From contig JAUSMA010000071.1 of assembly GCA_030645475.1 (NCBI GenBank), positions 1 to 64,000 of the forward strand: a DNA stretch of 64,000 bases, read 5' to 3'. The stretch is from Nitrospirota bacterium (GTDB lineage: Bacteria > Nitrospirota > Nitrospiria > Nitrospirales > Nitrospiraceae). Numbering within the stretch: the first letter of the stretch is position 1; each line of letters opens with the position of its first letter. This document shows positions 1 through 9,160 of this stretch, one piece after another. The notes under the pieces are model-generated. The model did not search any database and was not told the origin of the DNA. It was given only the letters and a program-made list of their open reading frames with translations. The position numbers and the translations under genes were made by a program.

Positions 1-1823
1 CCGCGGAAAAGAAACGCACCCCGAAGGAACATGCAGACATCATGGTGGACAATTTCAGAAATCTCTGGAAAAGGCTGAACATATCCAATGACGCATTTAT
101 CCGGACAACCGACGACGCACACATCAAGAGTGTGCAGGGACTTCTTCAGATGCTCTGGGACAGGGGAGAGATTGAAAAAAGGGAATACTCCGGCTGGTAC
201 TGCACTCCTGATGAGCGTTTCTGGACTGAAAAGGACATAGTGGAAGGCAACTGTCCCGACTGCGGCAGGCCTGTTGACCGGATACATGAAGAGAACTATT
301 TTTTCCTCATGTCGAAATATCAGGAAAGGCTCATCAAATATATCGAAGAGACCCCCTCCTACATACTCCCGGACACAAGGAGAAATGAGGTTCTCGGATT
401 TCTGAGGAACAACACTCTCGGAGACCTCTGCATCTCAAGGCCCAAAAACAGGCTTTCATGGGGAATTCCATTACCGTTCGATGAAAACTTCGTCACCTAT
501 GTCTGGTTCGACGCCTTGGTCAATTATGTCTCCGGATTAGAATATCTTCCTCCGGCTCCGTCGCAGAGTCGATATTGGCCTGCCTCGGTTCATCTCGTCG
601 GGAAAGACATTCTCACCACCCACGCCGTCTATTGGTCCACGATGCTCATGGCGCTAAACCTCCCCCTACCGGAGACGATCTTTGCGCATGGCTGGTGGAC
701 GGTCGATGGCGAAAAGATGTCGAAGAGCCGCGGCAACGTCGTCGATCCCAACAAGATGATCGATGAGTTCGGCGCCGACGCGTTCCGTTACTTCTTATTT
801 AAAGAGGTACCGTTCGGACAGGATGGCGATTTTTCGCAATCTGCGATGGTGACCAACATCAACAGTGACCTGGCTAATGGAATCGGCAATCTGTTGAGCC
901 GGACATTGACGATGATTGAACGGTTCGCCCACGGAACCATTCCCGCGATTGGGACGCCGGCCCTTCCAGAGCTTGAAGCCAGAATCGCCGCCACAGCGAC
1001 GGGCCTTCCCGAACGAATCGATCAGGGGTATCGCACGCTCGCCTTTCGCGAAAACCTCCAGGCCATCTGGGAGCTCATCGGCCTCTGCGACGAATACATC
1101 GATAAGGCTGCACCCTGGAAACTCGCAAAGAATCCTGAGGACCAACCACGCATCAACACCGTGCTGAATACGACATCGAAAGCGCTACGCTTGCTCTCTG
1201 TACTCATGTATCCCTACATGCCCCACACGGCGGGACAACTTGCCCAACAACTCGGCCTGTCATTCGATTTCTCAAAACCGATACTACCTACAGCCTATGA
1301 ATGGGACACGCCTCTTGCGGAGGTCAACATCTACAAAGGCCCCGGCCTCTTCCCCCGTATCGAATCAAAACCACAAGGAGCCAAAACCGTGAGCGACACA
1401 GCGATTCCCCCGCAGCCAACAGTAGCGGCGCCTGCCTCGGCCACTGCAGCAGCACAAGTCGCGCCCCTAGCAGCCGCCGCTTCAGCCCCGGCTGCACCGG
1501 CTCAGATCACCATCGATGACTTCATGAAGATTCAGCTCAAGACCGCGAAGGTCATCAGTGCAGAGCGTGTCCCGAAGTCGGAAAAGCTGCTGAAGCTTCA
1601 AGTGTCTGTCGGCAGCGAACAGCGGCAGATCGTCGCTGGCATCGGAAAGAAATACGAGCCCGAAGCCCTGATCGGGAAAATGATCATCATCGTCGCCAAC
1701 CTCAAGCCGGCGAAGCTCATGGGCATCGAATCGCAAGGCATGGTCCTGGCCGCAGGCGACAGCGAAGTCCGTGGCTTGGCCACCATCCTTGAGGAAGTTG
1801 ATCCCGGCACCAAGGTGAAATGA
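1..1823 (+). CDS. metG: Methionyl-tRNA synthetase, 5'-truncated by window edge
   Basis: Charges tRNA-Met with methionine in the cytoplasm. The frame is open from base 3, before the first in-window ATG at 42, and the upstream codons read like MetG, so the true start lies outside the window. Counting from that ATG, Cys pairs of the connective-peptide zinc region lie near residues 54-75. The KMSKS signature is exact at 225-229 (GEKMSKSRG). An Ala/Pro-rich linker follows at about 450-487, then a C-terminal Trbp111/EMAP-II-like tRNA-binding domain (ITIDDFMKIQLKTAKV to the end), as in dimeric bacterial MetG. The downstream gene overlaps by 4 nt (ATGA). Odd: Arg codons are mostly AGA/AGG in the first ~140 residues and almost entirely CGN afterwards, which suggests a mosaic gene. 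The assignment itself is secure. Confidence 0.96.
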   Translation, partial: AEKKRTPKEHADIMVDNFRNLWKRLNISNDAFIRTTDDAHIKSVQGLLQMLWDRGEIEKREYSGWYCTPDERFWTEKDIVEGNCPDCGRPVDRIHEENYFFLMSKYQERLIKYIEETPSYILPDTRRNEVLGFLRNNTLGDLCISRPKNRLSWGIPLPFDENFVTYVWFDALVNYVSGLEYLPPAPSQSRYWPASVHLVGKDILTTHAVYWSTMLMALNLPLPETIFAHGWWTVDGEKMSKSRGNVVDPNKMIDEFGADAFRYFLFKEVPFGQDGDFSQSAMVTNINSDLANGIGNLLSRTLTMIERFAHGTIPAIGTPALPELEARIAATATGLPERIDQGYRTLAFRENLQAIWELIGLCDEYIDKAAPWKLAKNPEDQPRINTVLNTTSKALRLLSVLMYPYMPHTAGQLAQQLGLSFDFSKPILPTAYEWDTPLAEVNIYKGPGLFPRIESKPQGAKTVSDTAIPPQPTVAAPASATAAAQVAPLAAAASAPAAPAQITIDDFMKIQLKTAKVISAERVPKSEKLLKLQVSVGSEQRQIVAGIGKKYEPEALIGKMIIIVANLKPAKLMGIESQGMVLAAGDSEVRGLATILEEVDPGTKVK

Positions 1824-2686
1824 CCCCGGCAGTTGCCACAATCAGATTGCTGTTTCTCTGCAGTGCTGTGCTGATGCCCCTCCCCTGCACGGCGATTTCG
1901 GCTAAAAGCGACCCGCCCCCCGACCTCCGTCTGAACGAACCACAATCGACGACCATCCTGGTCCGCGTGGTGAGCCGTGGATCGATGGTTCTCGGCCGCG
2001 AAGTTGGAAACGCCCGGGTTACGATCACCGACGTGGCCACCAAACAGATCCTGGCCACCGGCATTCAGCAGGGCGATGCCGGCGACCAGAATCAAATCAT
2101 GCGAACGCCACGCCTCATGGAGGAGCCCCACTATAGCTCTAGGCCGGCCGCAGCCTTCACCGCGACCTTCGACCTGCTCCGTCCCACGCTGGTTGAGGTG
2201 ACCGCGGAAGGCCCCCTCGCCTACCCCGCATCGTCCCAGCGCGCGTCGACGACCGTATGGCTCGTGCCCGGGCAAGACATGACCAACGACGGGATCGTCC
2301 TCCACCTCTACGGCTACATCGTCCAAATCGAACATCCTCAACCAGGTGAGTCGTTGATCGCGAGAAACGATGTGATCCTGCGCGCCTCAGTCCGGACCCT
2401 GTCCGGAGCGCTCGTTCGTCCGCATGGAGACTGGGACTCGCGAAAGGTCCACATCTACGGCGAGCTGATGATCGGAGAGCGGGTCCTCGAACGGCTCCAG
2501 TTGTTCTACAACAGCGATCGGGCGCGCTTCGAAGCCCCGTTTTTCGTCCCCCTCCCGAACGACGCCCCGGACGGGATCACCCTGCGCGTCGTAGCGGCTG
2601 ATCCCGCGAACGGAAATTTCGGTATCGGCCAAGCAAAATTTCCCGTGCTCAGCGAACGTGTGCCACCGAGGAGCCGGCAACCATGA
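1820..2686 (+). CDS. Exported hypothetical protein with Ig-like/regulatory-like fold
   Basis: Unrecognised 288-residue protein. Residues 1-28 form a signal peptide (hydrophobic LLFLCSAVLMPLPC, then a polar junction), so it is probably periplasmic or a lipoprotein-like secreted protein. The Cys at about residue 23 is not in a clean lipobox. The body is rich in beta-type stretches; a segment around 45-75 (VRVVSRGSMVLGREVGNARV) resembles carboxypeptidase-regulatory or Ig-like repeats. The start overlaps the metG stop (ATGA) and its own stop overlaps the next gene, so the three are translationally coupled. Function unknown. Confidence 0.75.
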   Translation: MTPAVATIRLLFLCSAVLMPLPCTAISAKSDPPPDLRLNEPQSTTILVRVVSRGSMVLGREVGNARVTITDVATKQILATGIQQGDAGDQNQIMRTPRLMEEPHYSSRPAAAFTATFDLLRPTLVEVTAEGPLAYPASSQRASTTVWLVPGQDMTNDGIVLHLYGYIVQIEHPQPGESLIARNDVILRASVRTLSGALVRPHGDWDSRKVHIYGELMIGERVLERLQLFYNSDRARFEAPFFVPLPNDAPDGITLRVVAADPANGNFGIGQAKFPVLSERVPPRSRQP

Positions 2687-3354
2687 ACAAGAACGTCATC
2701 CTCCTGGTCGGCCTCTACGTGCTCCTTGCCGGGCCAGCGCTGGCCCAAGACCAGCACCGTCGCCCCGACGATATCAAACAATACCTGGAGCACCTCGATA
2801 GTACCGAGCGCGATCGCGACCAGAAACCGGCCCAGGTGATCGAGGCGCTCAGGCTGAAACCCGGCATGGCAGTCGCCGATCTTGGCTCAGGGTCAGGTTA
2901 CTTCACACGACGCTTCATCGAAGCGGTCACCGAAACCGGAATGGTCTATGCCGTCGATGTCGAGCCGGAGATGCTGGCCTATGCCAAAGAGAACGTCATC
3001 CACATGCACACCGCCTACACCGCGGAGTTCATCCTCGCGCAGCCGGATAATCCCAAGCTGCCGTTCGAATCCGTCGATCTCCTCTTCGTCTGCAACACCA
3101 TCCATCATCTTGAGGACCGCTCCAAATATTTCCACAACCTCGCATCGTCGCTCAAGCCAGGAGCCCGCATCAGCATTATCGATTTCTACCCCGATGACCG
3201 ATCAGGCGAGCTTGGATTCCCCAAACATCACCTCGTCTCTCGTGAGACCATCGTCAAAGAACTGACCGACGCAGGATATCGGCTCGACCGGGAGCATAAT
3301 TTCCTGCCACGCCAATATTTCCTGGAGTTCACCGCAGCTCAATCGACAAAGTAG
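2683..3354 (+). CDS. Exported class I SAM-dependent methyltransferase
   Basis: A 223-residue protein with an N-terminal signal peptide (LLVGLYVLLAGPALAQD, cleavage after ALA near residue 21) followed by a class I SAM methyltransferase fold. Motif I is VADLGSGSGYFTRRF (about residues 65-80), then an acidic end of strand 2 (VYAVDVEPEM) and motif IV-like LLFVCNTIHHLED. The substrate cannot be told. A signal peptide on a SAM-dependent enzyme is unusual because SAM is cytoplasmic, although such annotated proteins recur in environmental bacteria; the segment may instead act as a membrane anchor. It overlaps the preceding gene by ATGA and ends the metG-led operon. Confidence 0.82.
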   Translation: MNKNVILLVGLYVLLAGPALAQDQHRRPDDIKQYLEHLDSTERDRDQKPAQVIEALRLKPGMAVADLGSGSGYFTRRFIEAVTETGMVYAVDVEPEMLAYAKENVIHMHTAYTAEFILAQPDNPKLPFESVDLLFVCNTIHHLEDRSKYFHNLASSLKPGARISIIDFYPDDRSGELGFPKHHLVSRETIVKELTDAGYRLDREHNFLPRQYFLEFTAAQSTK

Positions 3355-3418
3355 TGCACCACCATTTCCAACTCGCCCGGATGCTTGCCCTGTCTCATGG
3401 GCCATGCGACACTAGTCC

Positions 3419-4363
3419 ATGAGTTCTCTCGTCTCCTTCGAACATCTGCGCTCGCGTCTGTATCTCTCGCTCGGGCTGAATGCCCTGGTCATCACCGCCG
3501 AGTTCATCGGCGGCTTCCTGCTCGACAGCGTCGGTCTCATGAGCGACGCGGGACACAATCTCGTCGATCAGGGCTCGCTCTTTCTGGCGCTGTATGCCCA
3601 CATCCTCACCAGGCAGCCGGCCAGCGAAACGCGCACGTTCGGCTATCACCGCGCCGGCGTGATTGCCGCATTTCTCAACTCGTTTATCCTGCTGCTGACG
3701 GCGATCGGCATTACCCTCGTAGGACTCAAGCGGTTACTGCATCCGGTCCCCGTCGATGGCGGGTGGATCATGAGCATTGCTGCCATGAGCTTTGTGGCCA
3801 ATCTCAGCATCGCCTTGCTGCTCCAGCATGGCGCGAAAGACGACCTAAACATCCGCAGCGCCTTTTGGCACATGCTGGGCGATGCCTGGGTCTCGCTCGG
3901 TGTCGTACTGAGCGGCGGCGCAATCATGCTGACGGGCTGGACGGTGCTCGATCCGCTCATCAGTCTCCTCGTGGTCGGCGCCATTCTCCATGGAGCCTGG
4001 CCGCTGTTCAAAGAATCCCTCGATGTGCTCCTGGAATCCACGCCGCCCACGATCAGTGCGTCCCACGTCGCCACGACGATCGAGTCCCTGCCCGGCGTGA
4101 AGAATGTGCATGATCTCCATATCTGGGCCGTAGAGCCCCGCCTCATCATGCTCACCTGCCATGTGCTGACCGACGGCGATGATTCCACCCTGACGAACGC
4201 GCTCCTGCGATCGATCCACGACCGGATTACCTCCGATTTCGGGATCAAACACATGACGATTCAATTGGAAACGCATTGCTGCGATCCCGACGACGTCCAT
4301 TGCGACCTAACCAAACTCGCCGCGCAGCATCCTGAGCTCGAAGCCCTCACCCACCAGCATTGA
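3419..4363 (+). CDS. Cation diffusion facilitator (CDF) metal exporter, ZitB/CzcD-like
   Basis: Inner-membrane proton-coupled exporter of Zn2+ or a related divalent cation. About six transmembrane segments are visible in residues 12-210. The two metal-site motifs are HNLVD (H46, D50) in TM2 and HMLGD (H151, D155) in TM5. A cytoplasmic ferredoxin-like domain follows (VHDLHIWAVEPRLIMLTCHV), and the C-terminus is rich in His/Cys/Asp (HCCDPDDVHCD, ending HQH), a likely metal-sensing tail. Length 314 is typical. It sits before a CobW-type GTPase and near a TonB-dependent receptor, which fits metal homeostasis. The exact metal is not resolved. Confidence 0.93.
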   Translation: MSSLVSFEHLRSRLYLSLGLNALVITAEFIGGFLLDSVGLMSDAGHNLVDQGSLFLALYAHILTRQPASETRTFGYHRAGVIAAFLNSFILLLTAIGITLVGLKRLLHPVPVDGGWIMSIAAMSFVANLSIALLLQHGAKDDLNIRSAFWHMLGDAWVSLGVVLSGGAIMLTGWTVLDPLISLLVVGAILHGAWPLFKESLDVLLESTPPTISASHVATTIESLPGVKNVHDLHIWAVEPRLIMLTCHVLTDGDDSTLTNALLRSIHDRITSDFGIKHMTIQLETHCCDPDDVHCDLTKLAAQHPELEALTHQH

Positions 4364-4438
4364 GTTGTTCAGAATCCTTGTGACCGGTAGAATGCAAACC
4401 ACGATGTCCGTGGGGCCGTTCGATAACCAGGAATGAAT

Positions 4439-5404
4439 ATGTCCATCCCCTTCTATATCCTCTGCGGCTCTCTCGGCGCGGGAAAAACCACGCTCTTGAT
4501 GAGGCTCCTTGAACATTGGAAAAGCCAAGGCAAGCGAGCCGGCGTCTTGATGAACGAAGCCGGCGAGGTGAGCATCGACGGCCCTCGCGCAGGCACCATC
4601 GCCGAACAAGTCATGAACCTCGCCGGCGGCTGCGTCTGCTGCGACACGAAAGAAGACTTGTCCTGGGGGATCGCCCAACTGGTGCGGGAATATGAATCGG
4701 ATGTGATCATCCTCGAATGCTCCGGCATGGCCGACCCAGCCGAAGTCATCGATGGCGTCACCGATCTCTACACCGCGAGGCTCGCACATTTGGAAAGAGT
4801 CATCGCCCTCCTGCATCCCATCCCCACCGATCGGGAAAGTATGGGAGCCTTCGTCACCTCCCAGGCAATCCGCTGCGCAGACGAACTGATCCTCAACAAA
4901 AAAGATCTCTACGTCGCCGGCCATTGGGAGAATTTCAAGGCCGCAATCGTCAACCAGAACCCCTACGCGCGGGTCTGGGAAACCAGCCATGCCCGAGTCG
5001 ATCCCTCAGCGCTGCTCGAACCGATCACGCGGATATCCCCAGCCCCGACAGTGAATGTGGAGTTTGGCGTACCGCGATCATCCGCGACGAACAAGCGGGC
5101 CTCGTATCATCCCATCGCCACGACTGTTCGACTGCCAGGCCCGTTGAACCTTGTACGATTCCTGAGCTGGATGAAGACCCTCCCCCCTGAACTTGAACGG
5201 GCGAAAGGCTTCTTCCGCTTTGCCAAGGGGCCTGAGCTCCAAGAGTTTCAATATGCTCCGCCAGGCAACGCTACCATTGCGCCGATCACCCTACTCGACG
5301 AACCGAACCATGCGATTGTGTTGATTGGACGAGGGTACGATCAGGAACGCTGCCAAGCAGAACTCTTGCGCTGTCTGGAAAACCAGAAGAACACAGGAGA
5401 TTAG
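4439..5404 (+). CDS. CobW/COG0523-type G3E GTPase, putative metallochaperone
   Basis: G3E GTPase that by family resemblance hands a metal (often zinc or cobalt) to target proteins in the cytoplasm. Walker A GSLGAGKTT lies at residues 10-18, the metal-binding CxCC (GGCVCC, C65-C68) in the switch region, a Walker B-like ILECSGMADP near 91-100, and the base-specificity motif NKKD at 154-157. A C-terminal CobW_C-like beta domain follows (AKGFFRFAKGPELQEFQ). The ATG at 4439 is preferred over 4433 because AGGA lies 7 nt upstream of it. Its 3' end overlaps the convergent PAP2 gene by 4 nt. The CDF exporter lies immediately upstream. Confidence 0.92.
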   Translation: MSIPFYILCGSLGAGKTTLLMRLLEHWKSQGKRAGVLMNEAGEVSIDGPRAGTIAEQVMNLAGGCVCCDTKEDLSWGIAQLVREYESDVIILECSGMADPAEVIDGVTDLYTARLAHLERVIALLHPIPTDRESMGAFVTSQAIRCADELILNKKDLYVAGHWENFKAAIVNQNPYARVWETSHARVDPSALLEPITRISPAPTVNVEFGVPRSSATNKRASYHPIATTVRLPGPLNLVRFLSWMKTLPPELERAKGFFRFAKGPELQEFQYAPPGNATIAPITLLDEPNHAIVLIGRGYDQERCQAELLRCLENQKNTGD

Positions 5405-5955
5405 ACGGCAGGTTTTTCCCGTGAAGAACGAAGAGGGGAGTAGAGAAGAAGCAGCCAGGCGACACCGGCCCCGAGCGATCCCCCGATTACCCAGCCTCCC
5501 AGCACATCCGTCACGTAGTGGGCGCCGATATACACACGCGACAGACCGATCAGCCCGACCAACGGCCAACTGACCCAGCCTGAACGAGGATAGAGGACCT
5601 GCAAGAACGCCGCGGCGACCGCGGTATTGATCGCGTGGTTCGAGGGGAAGCTGAACACTTTTCCGCAAGCGGCTTCCACATGCTGAATGTCCAGCAGCGA
5701 CATACAGGGGCGAGGCCGCGCCACCAGATGCTTCAGGCGGGCACCGAGAAAATCGGCGATCCCAATCGTCGCAGCCAGGACCGGCGCACCCAGGACCACC
5801 TCGCGCCAGGACAGCCACAACCAATAACAGACCAACAGGATGCAGGGAGCCCACAACAGACTTGAGTTGGAAAGAGAGAGTGCGACTTGGTCGACCCAGG
5901 CAGACTGACCGGCGAGGCCATTGATGGCGCGGAAGAAAGATTCGTCCCAGCTCAT
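5401..5955 (-). CDS. PAP2-family membrane phosphatase (undecaprenyl-PP phosphatase-like)
   Basis: A 184-residue membrane phosphatase of the type-2 phosphatidic acid phosphatase family. All three active-site motifs are seen: K76-x(3)-RPRP (KHLVARPRP), PSNH at 104-107, and SR(139-140)-x(5)-H146-x(3)-D150 (SRVYIGAHYVTD). Four to five hydrophobic segments place it in the inner membrane. Likely substrates are undecaprenyl pyrophosphate or another lipid phosphate. Convergent with the GTPase gene (4-nt overlap); upstream is a TonB-C-like gene on the same strand, about 100 bp away. Confidence 0.9.
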   Translation of the reverse strand: MSWDESFFRAINGLAGQSAWVDQVALSLSNSSLLWAPCILLVCYWLWLSWREVVLGAPVLAATIGIADFLGARLKHLVARPRPCMSLLDIQHVEAACGKVFSFPSNHAINTAVAAAFLQVLYPRSGWVSWPLVGLIGLSRVYIGAHYVTDVLGGWVIGGSLGAGVAWLLLLYSPLRSSREKPAV

Positions 5956-6057
5956 AGGGTACCGGCGGCCAGAGGCATGAGGCGAGAGGCGAGAGGGATT
6001 GCCTGCTTCACTTGATTTCCTTTCGCCACATGCCTCATGCCCCTAGCCTTCCAGCAC

Positions 6058-6489
6058 TTATCTCGTTCGAAAGTGAATACGCACGGTCAGTTCCCCATCA
6101 ACCGGCTCATCACCTTTCATCTGGGGATCGAAAGTCCACTTCTTCAGCGCAGCCATCCCGGCGATGGTCAGTTCCCGATGTTTGGCCGGCTCCAACACTA
6201 CGACTGTCACCGTCGCATCTTTGGAGACCAACATGCGGGCCTTCATCCAATCGTCGAGTTCTTTTCCGTCCAAGGCCGGCGGAATAGCCGGCCATGGGGT
6301 GGCTTTCGGAACCGGTCCAAGCTGCTGGTCCTTGTTGAGCGGAAGACCATGCACATGGACCTCAGGCAGCTCCAGCACATCTTCATGATGGTCGTCCGCA
6401 TGCGTCGCCTCGTCACCGGCCACCGCAAACGCAGCGACAGGCCAGGCCAAAATTACCGCGAAGGATATCGCAAGAAATAGTTTCATCAT
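6058..6489 (-). CDS. Small TonB C-terminal-domain-like periplasmic protein
   Basis: A 143-residue protein. Residues 1-24 are a signal peptide or anchor (LFLAISFAVILAWPVAAFAVA), followed by a His/Asp-rich patch (HADDHHED, VHVHG). The last ~85 residues resemble a TonB C-terminal domain: MAALKKWTFDPQMK then GELTVRIHF matches the helix-WxF and final beta-strand pattern. It lacks the long Pro-rich linker of a canonical TonB and is very short, so periplasm-spanning energy transduction is doubtful. It is co-oriented with and just downstream of a TonB-dependent receptor, separated by a palindromic repeat. A partner role in metal uptake is an inference. Confidence 0.7.
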   Translation of the reverse strand: MMKLFLAISFAVILAWPVAAFAVAGDEATHADDHHEDVLELPEVHVHGLPLNKDQQLGPVPKATPWPAIPPALDGKELDDWMKARMLVSKDATVTVVVLEPAKHRELTIAGMAALKKWTFDPQMKGDEPVDGELTVRIHFRTR

Positions 6490-6512
6490 GTGCGCATCCT
6501 ACCCTATTGAAT

Positions 6513-6640
6513 GCCGGATGCTCAAACGGGCCAGGCAACAAGGCCGCAGGCGACGCACGAATCCTCAACGTACCCTTTGGGGTACGTTGAGGATTCGTGC
6601 GAGACGAGAACGCAGTTGATGGCCCGTTTCAGCATCCGGC
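6513..6640. repeat. Palindromic dispersed element, copy A
   Basis: The outer ends form a 21-bp inverted repeat (6513-6533 against 6620-6640) with one mismatch. The centre is a perfect 22-bp inverted repeat (6554-6575 against 6580-6601) around a 4-nt loop. Shared landmarks with the other copies are GGATGCTCAAA at the left end, CAAGGCC(g/a)CAGGCGA, and TTTCAGCATCC at the right end. The right end overlaps the stop codon of the TonB-dependent receptor gene. In RNA it would fold into a long hairpin and may stop transcription or protect the 3' end. Confidence 0.88.
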
Positions 6641-9060
6641 TAGAAGAACCACTGGCCGCGGAAAAAGAACGACCTCGGCATCCCAGCATGCGAGACACCC
6701 AGTCCGATATTCCCCTCCCCCTGATTGATGAAATACTTCTGATCCAACAAATTCACCACATCGAACCCGACGAGAAACTTCTGCCCATCCCAGGGAAGCG
6801 GAATCACGTGCGTCAGGGACATGTTATAGGTCGTGTACGAGGGGCTATGGGTCGAATTGGTCTTGCCGCCTTCTTCCGATGTCCGCAACCCCGACGAAAA
6901 CAACATCTGGCCCGTAAGAGTCGTCCGCTCCAAGAAGCGATAGGCGACCACGGCCGAACTCGTCAGGGTCTGTTGGTGATCGCAATTTATCCCGCCCTTT
7001 GAATTGATGTCGTGAATCTCGGCCGCTTCGAGCAGGAAATGTCCTGATTGCAGTCCATACCCTTTACATTGCCCCCAAGCCACATTGCCTCGGGCCGTCA
7101 CATTGTCCATGAGTTGAAGCTTCAAGGCTCCATCGATGCCTCTGGTCCAGCCCCGTTCGAAGGCGAAGTAATTCAACAAGGGCGTAGTGCCGAACTGGCC
7201 CGCATCCGCCAGAAAATTGGCAAGCTTGTAGTACCCGGTCAATTCCAGCGTCGCCCAACGAGAGAGACCGTGGTAGCTGCCGACCTCGAAGTAATGGGCC
7301 CGTTCTGCTCGAACCGTATTATTCGTCGTATCTTCCGGCGCCGCCTTCGTGCCGGTCGTATTGAGTTTCGCAAAGGAAATGGCTTCGAGGTTCGGAGGCG
7401 TAAACTGACGTCCGTAAAAGGCATGGAACACGTTGGCCCGATCGGCCTTGTAGGTGACTCCGACCCGCGGACTGACCTGCCCTTCGTTTCGAAGATATTG
7501 CACGGCATCTCCTCGTACGCCGAGATTGAACGTCCAGCGATCGTTCGGGCTCCACTGATCTTGAATCCAGAATTCCTGGCGCCAGCCAATAAGCCGATTG
7601 TCCGCGTTCAGACTCAGCACATCTCCAGTCGGATTGCCCGCCCCGTCATCCGCAAAGGTGAAGAGTCTCGTCTTATTCACAGCCTGCGTCCGATCGACCT
7701 GAAATCCGGCTTTGACCACATGCTCCTTGCTTGAAATGTAGGTGTGATCCAGCCGAACTCCGCTCGAATAGGCATTCCGATCCTGGCTCCCGGCAGAAAA
7801 CGATGCAGTTGGATCGGCTGTATAGGAGAGTACGTTGTAGGGATCCGTCCGAAAGGTCGCTCTCGTATGGCGAACATATCCGGAGAGGCTGAAGAAGTTG
7901 CTGCTATTCACATCGTGCCGCCACACCATGTGGCCATATTGATTATGTTCGGTCTGATTTTCGTCGATGGCCTGAGAGGCCACCGGGGTGAATCCTGGCC
8001 GGCTCGCTTGGAGGAGCGGCACGATCGTCCCGCTGGGATCGAGTGCTCCGTTCGGGGACGTGGGAATTTGATATTTCGCGACGGAGTTCAAAAATACCCA
8101 CGAGAAGTTGTTCGAGTTGCTCTGCTGATAATCACCGCGAATGAATGTCTGATTCCGCTCGCTTTGCCCGTGAAAAATGGAATGGCCCAGCGTCGGCGGC
8201 TCGATCCCGCGATTCGTCGACGTATAACTATTCAACACATAGAACCGGAACTTCTCACCGATCGTGCCTCCATATTCGAACGACGGATTGACCGTGTTGT
8301 TCGACCCGCCGAACATTTGCGCGGATCCGAACCCGGGCTTGGTGCCGCTCTTCGTGGTAATGTCCAGGACCGCAGCCGTCCTGTTCCCATACTGCGCCTC
8401 CATGCCGCCGAGAATGATGTCGGCCCGTTCCCAGGCCCGCGGCGAAATCACATCGGAGAAGGCGCTGGACACGGTATCAGGAATCGGCACGCCATCGATT
8501 CGGAGCTGAATATTGGCATGCTCCTGCCTGATATGGACCTGCTTAAGCGCGCCATAGGCGGCACTCGGGATCGTGGCCAGCACATCGTGCAACTCGACAT
8601 TGTTGCCGCGCGGCAATTCTTCGATGTCCTTTCGGCTGATCGAATAGGTCTCGCTCGACGCCTTATATTGAATCGGAGCCAGAGATGACCGCACTTCAAG
8701 TGCGATCTCCCTCGTCTTGGACAGGGTTAAGGTAATGGGGCTGGGAACCTCGGTCCCGATCTTCAGGACGATATATTCGCTGCGATAGGTATCTTGCACG
8801 GCGCTAAGCGAATAGGTGCCATCGGCAGGAACGGGAATGCTGAACTCACCGGCATCGTTCGACAGGCCGGTCGTCACCAACGATCCTTCTTGATCCTTCA
8901 CCTCGACGAGCACCTGCCCCACTCGCCGAAGATCCTGATTCTGGACAGATCCGGTGATCACATTGGGCTCAGCCGCGACGACATGACCCTGATGAACAAA
9001 CGTGAGACAAGCACAGAGACAGACCGCACGAGTAATGAAATGCCAACCGATAGGTCGCAT
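6640..9060 (-). CDS. TonB-dependent outer-membrane receptor with N-terminal regulatory-like domain
   Basis: Outer-membrane active importer of 806 residues. A signal peptide (about 1-30, ending HVVAAEP) is followed by a carboxypeptidase-regulatory-like beta domain (NVITGSVQNQDLRRVGQV to about residue 110). Then comes a plug domain (YSISRKDIEELPRGNNVELHDVL, RIDGVPIPD, ILGGMEAQYGNRTAAVLDI) and a long beta-barrel ending in aromatic GQWFF, as outer-membrane barrels do. The ATG at 9060 is chosen over the TTG at 9075 because GGAGGA sits just upstream. The ligand is unknown. A His-rich exported protein upstream, and CDF/CobW genes nearby, point to a metal or metal-chelate. Confidence 0.93.
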   Translation of the reverse strand: MRPIGWHFITRAVCLCACLTFVHQGHVVAAEPNVITGSVQNQDLRRVGQVLVEVKDQEGSLVTTGLSNDAGEFSIPVPADGTYSLSAVQDTYRSEYIVLKIGTEVPSPITLTLSKTREIALEVRSSLAPIQYKASSETYSISRKDIEELPRGNNVELHDVLATIPSAAYGALKQVHIRQEHANIQLRIDGVPIPDTVSSAFSDVISPRAWERADIILGGMEAQYGNRTAAVLDITTKSGTKPGFGSAQMFGGSNNTVNPSFEYGGTIGEKFRFYVLNSYTSTNRGIEPPTLGHSIFHGQSERNQTFIRGDYQQSNSNNFSWVFLNSVAKYQIPTSPNGALDPSGTIVPLLQASRPGFTPVASQAIDENQTEHNQYGHMVWRHDVNSSNFFSLSGYVRHTRATFRTDPYNVLSYTADPTASFSAGSQDRNAYSSGVRLDHTYISSKEHVVKAGFQVDRTQAVNKTRLFTFADDGAGNPTGDVLSLNADNRLIGWRQEFWIQDQWSPNDRWTFNLGVRGDAVQYLRNEGQVSPRVGVTYKADRANVFHAFYGRQFTPPNLEAISFAKLNTTGTKAAPEDTTNNTVRAERAHYFEVGSYHGLSRWATLELTGYYKLANFLADAGQFGTTPLLNYFAFERGWTRGIDGALKLQLMDNVTARGNVAWGQCKGYGLQSGHFLLEAAEIHDINSKGGINCDHQQTLTSSAVVAYRFLERTTLTGQMLFSSGLRTSEEGGKTNSTHSPSYTTYNMSLTHVIPLPWDGQKFLVGFDVVNLLDQKYFINQGEGNIGLGVSHAGMPRSFFFRGQWFF

Positions 9061-9160
9061 GAAGTCCTCCAGCAATCACATGAAAATAAGACGCCCCACC
9101 CCCTGAACGGGCTAATAGACGACAGCCGTCGAAGGATGGTGCAGAGTGAATCGACTGTGA

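Noticed and set aside
5974-6042. Inverted GGCATGAGGC ... GCCTCATGCC between the PAP2 and TonB-C-like genes
   Set aside because: Arms of 10 bp are separated by about 49 bp, with no loop or T-run typical of a terminator and no further copy recognised.
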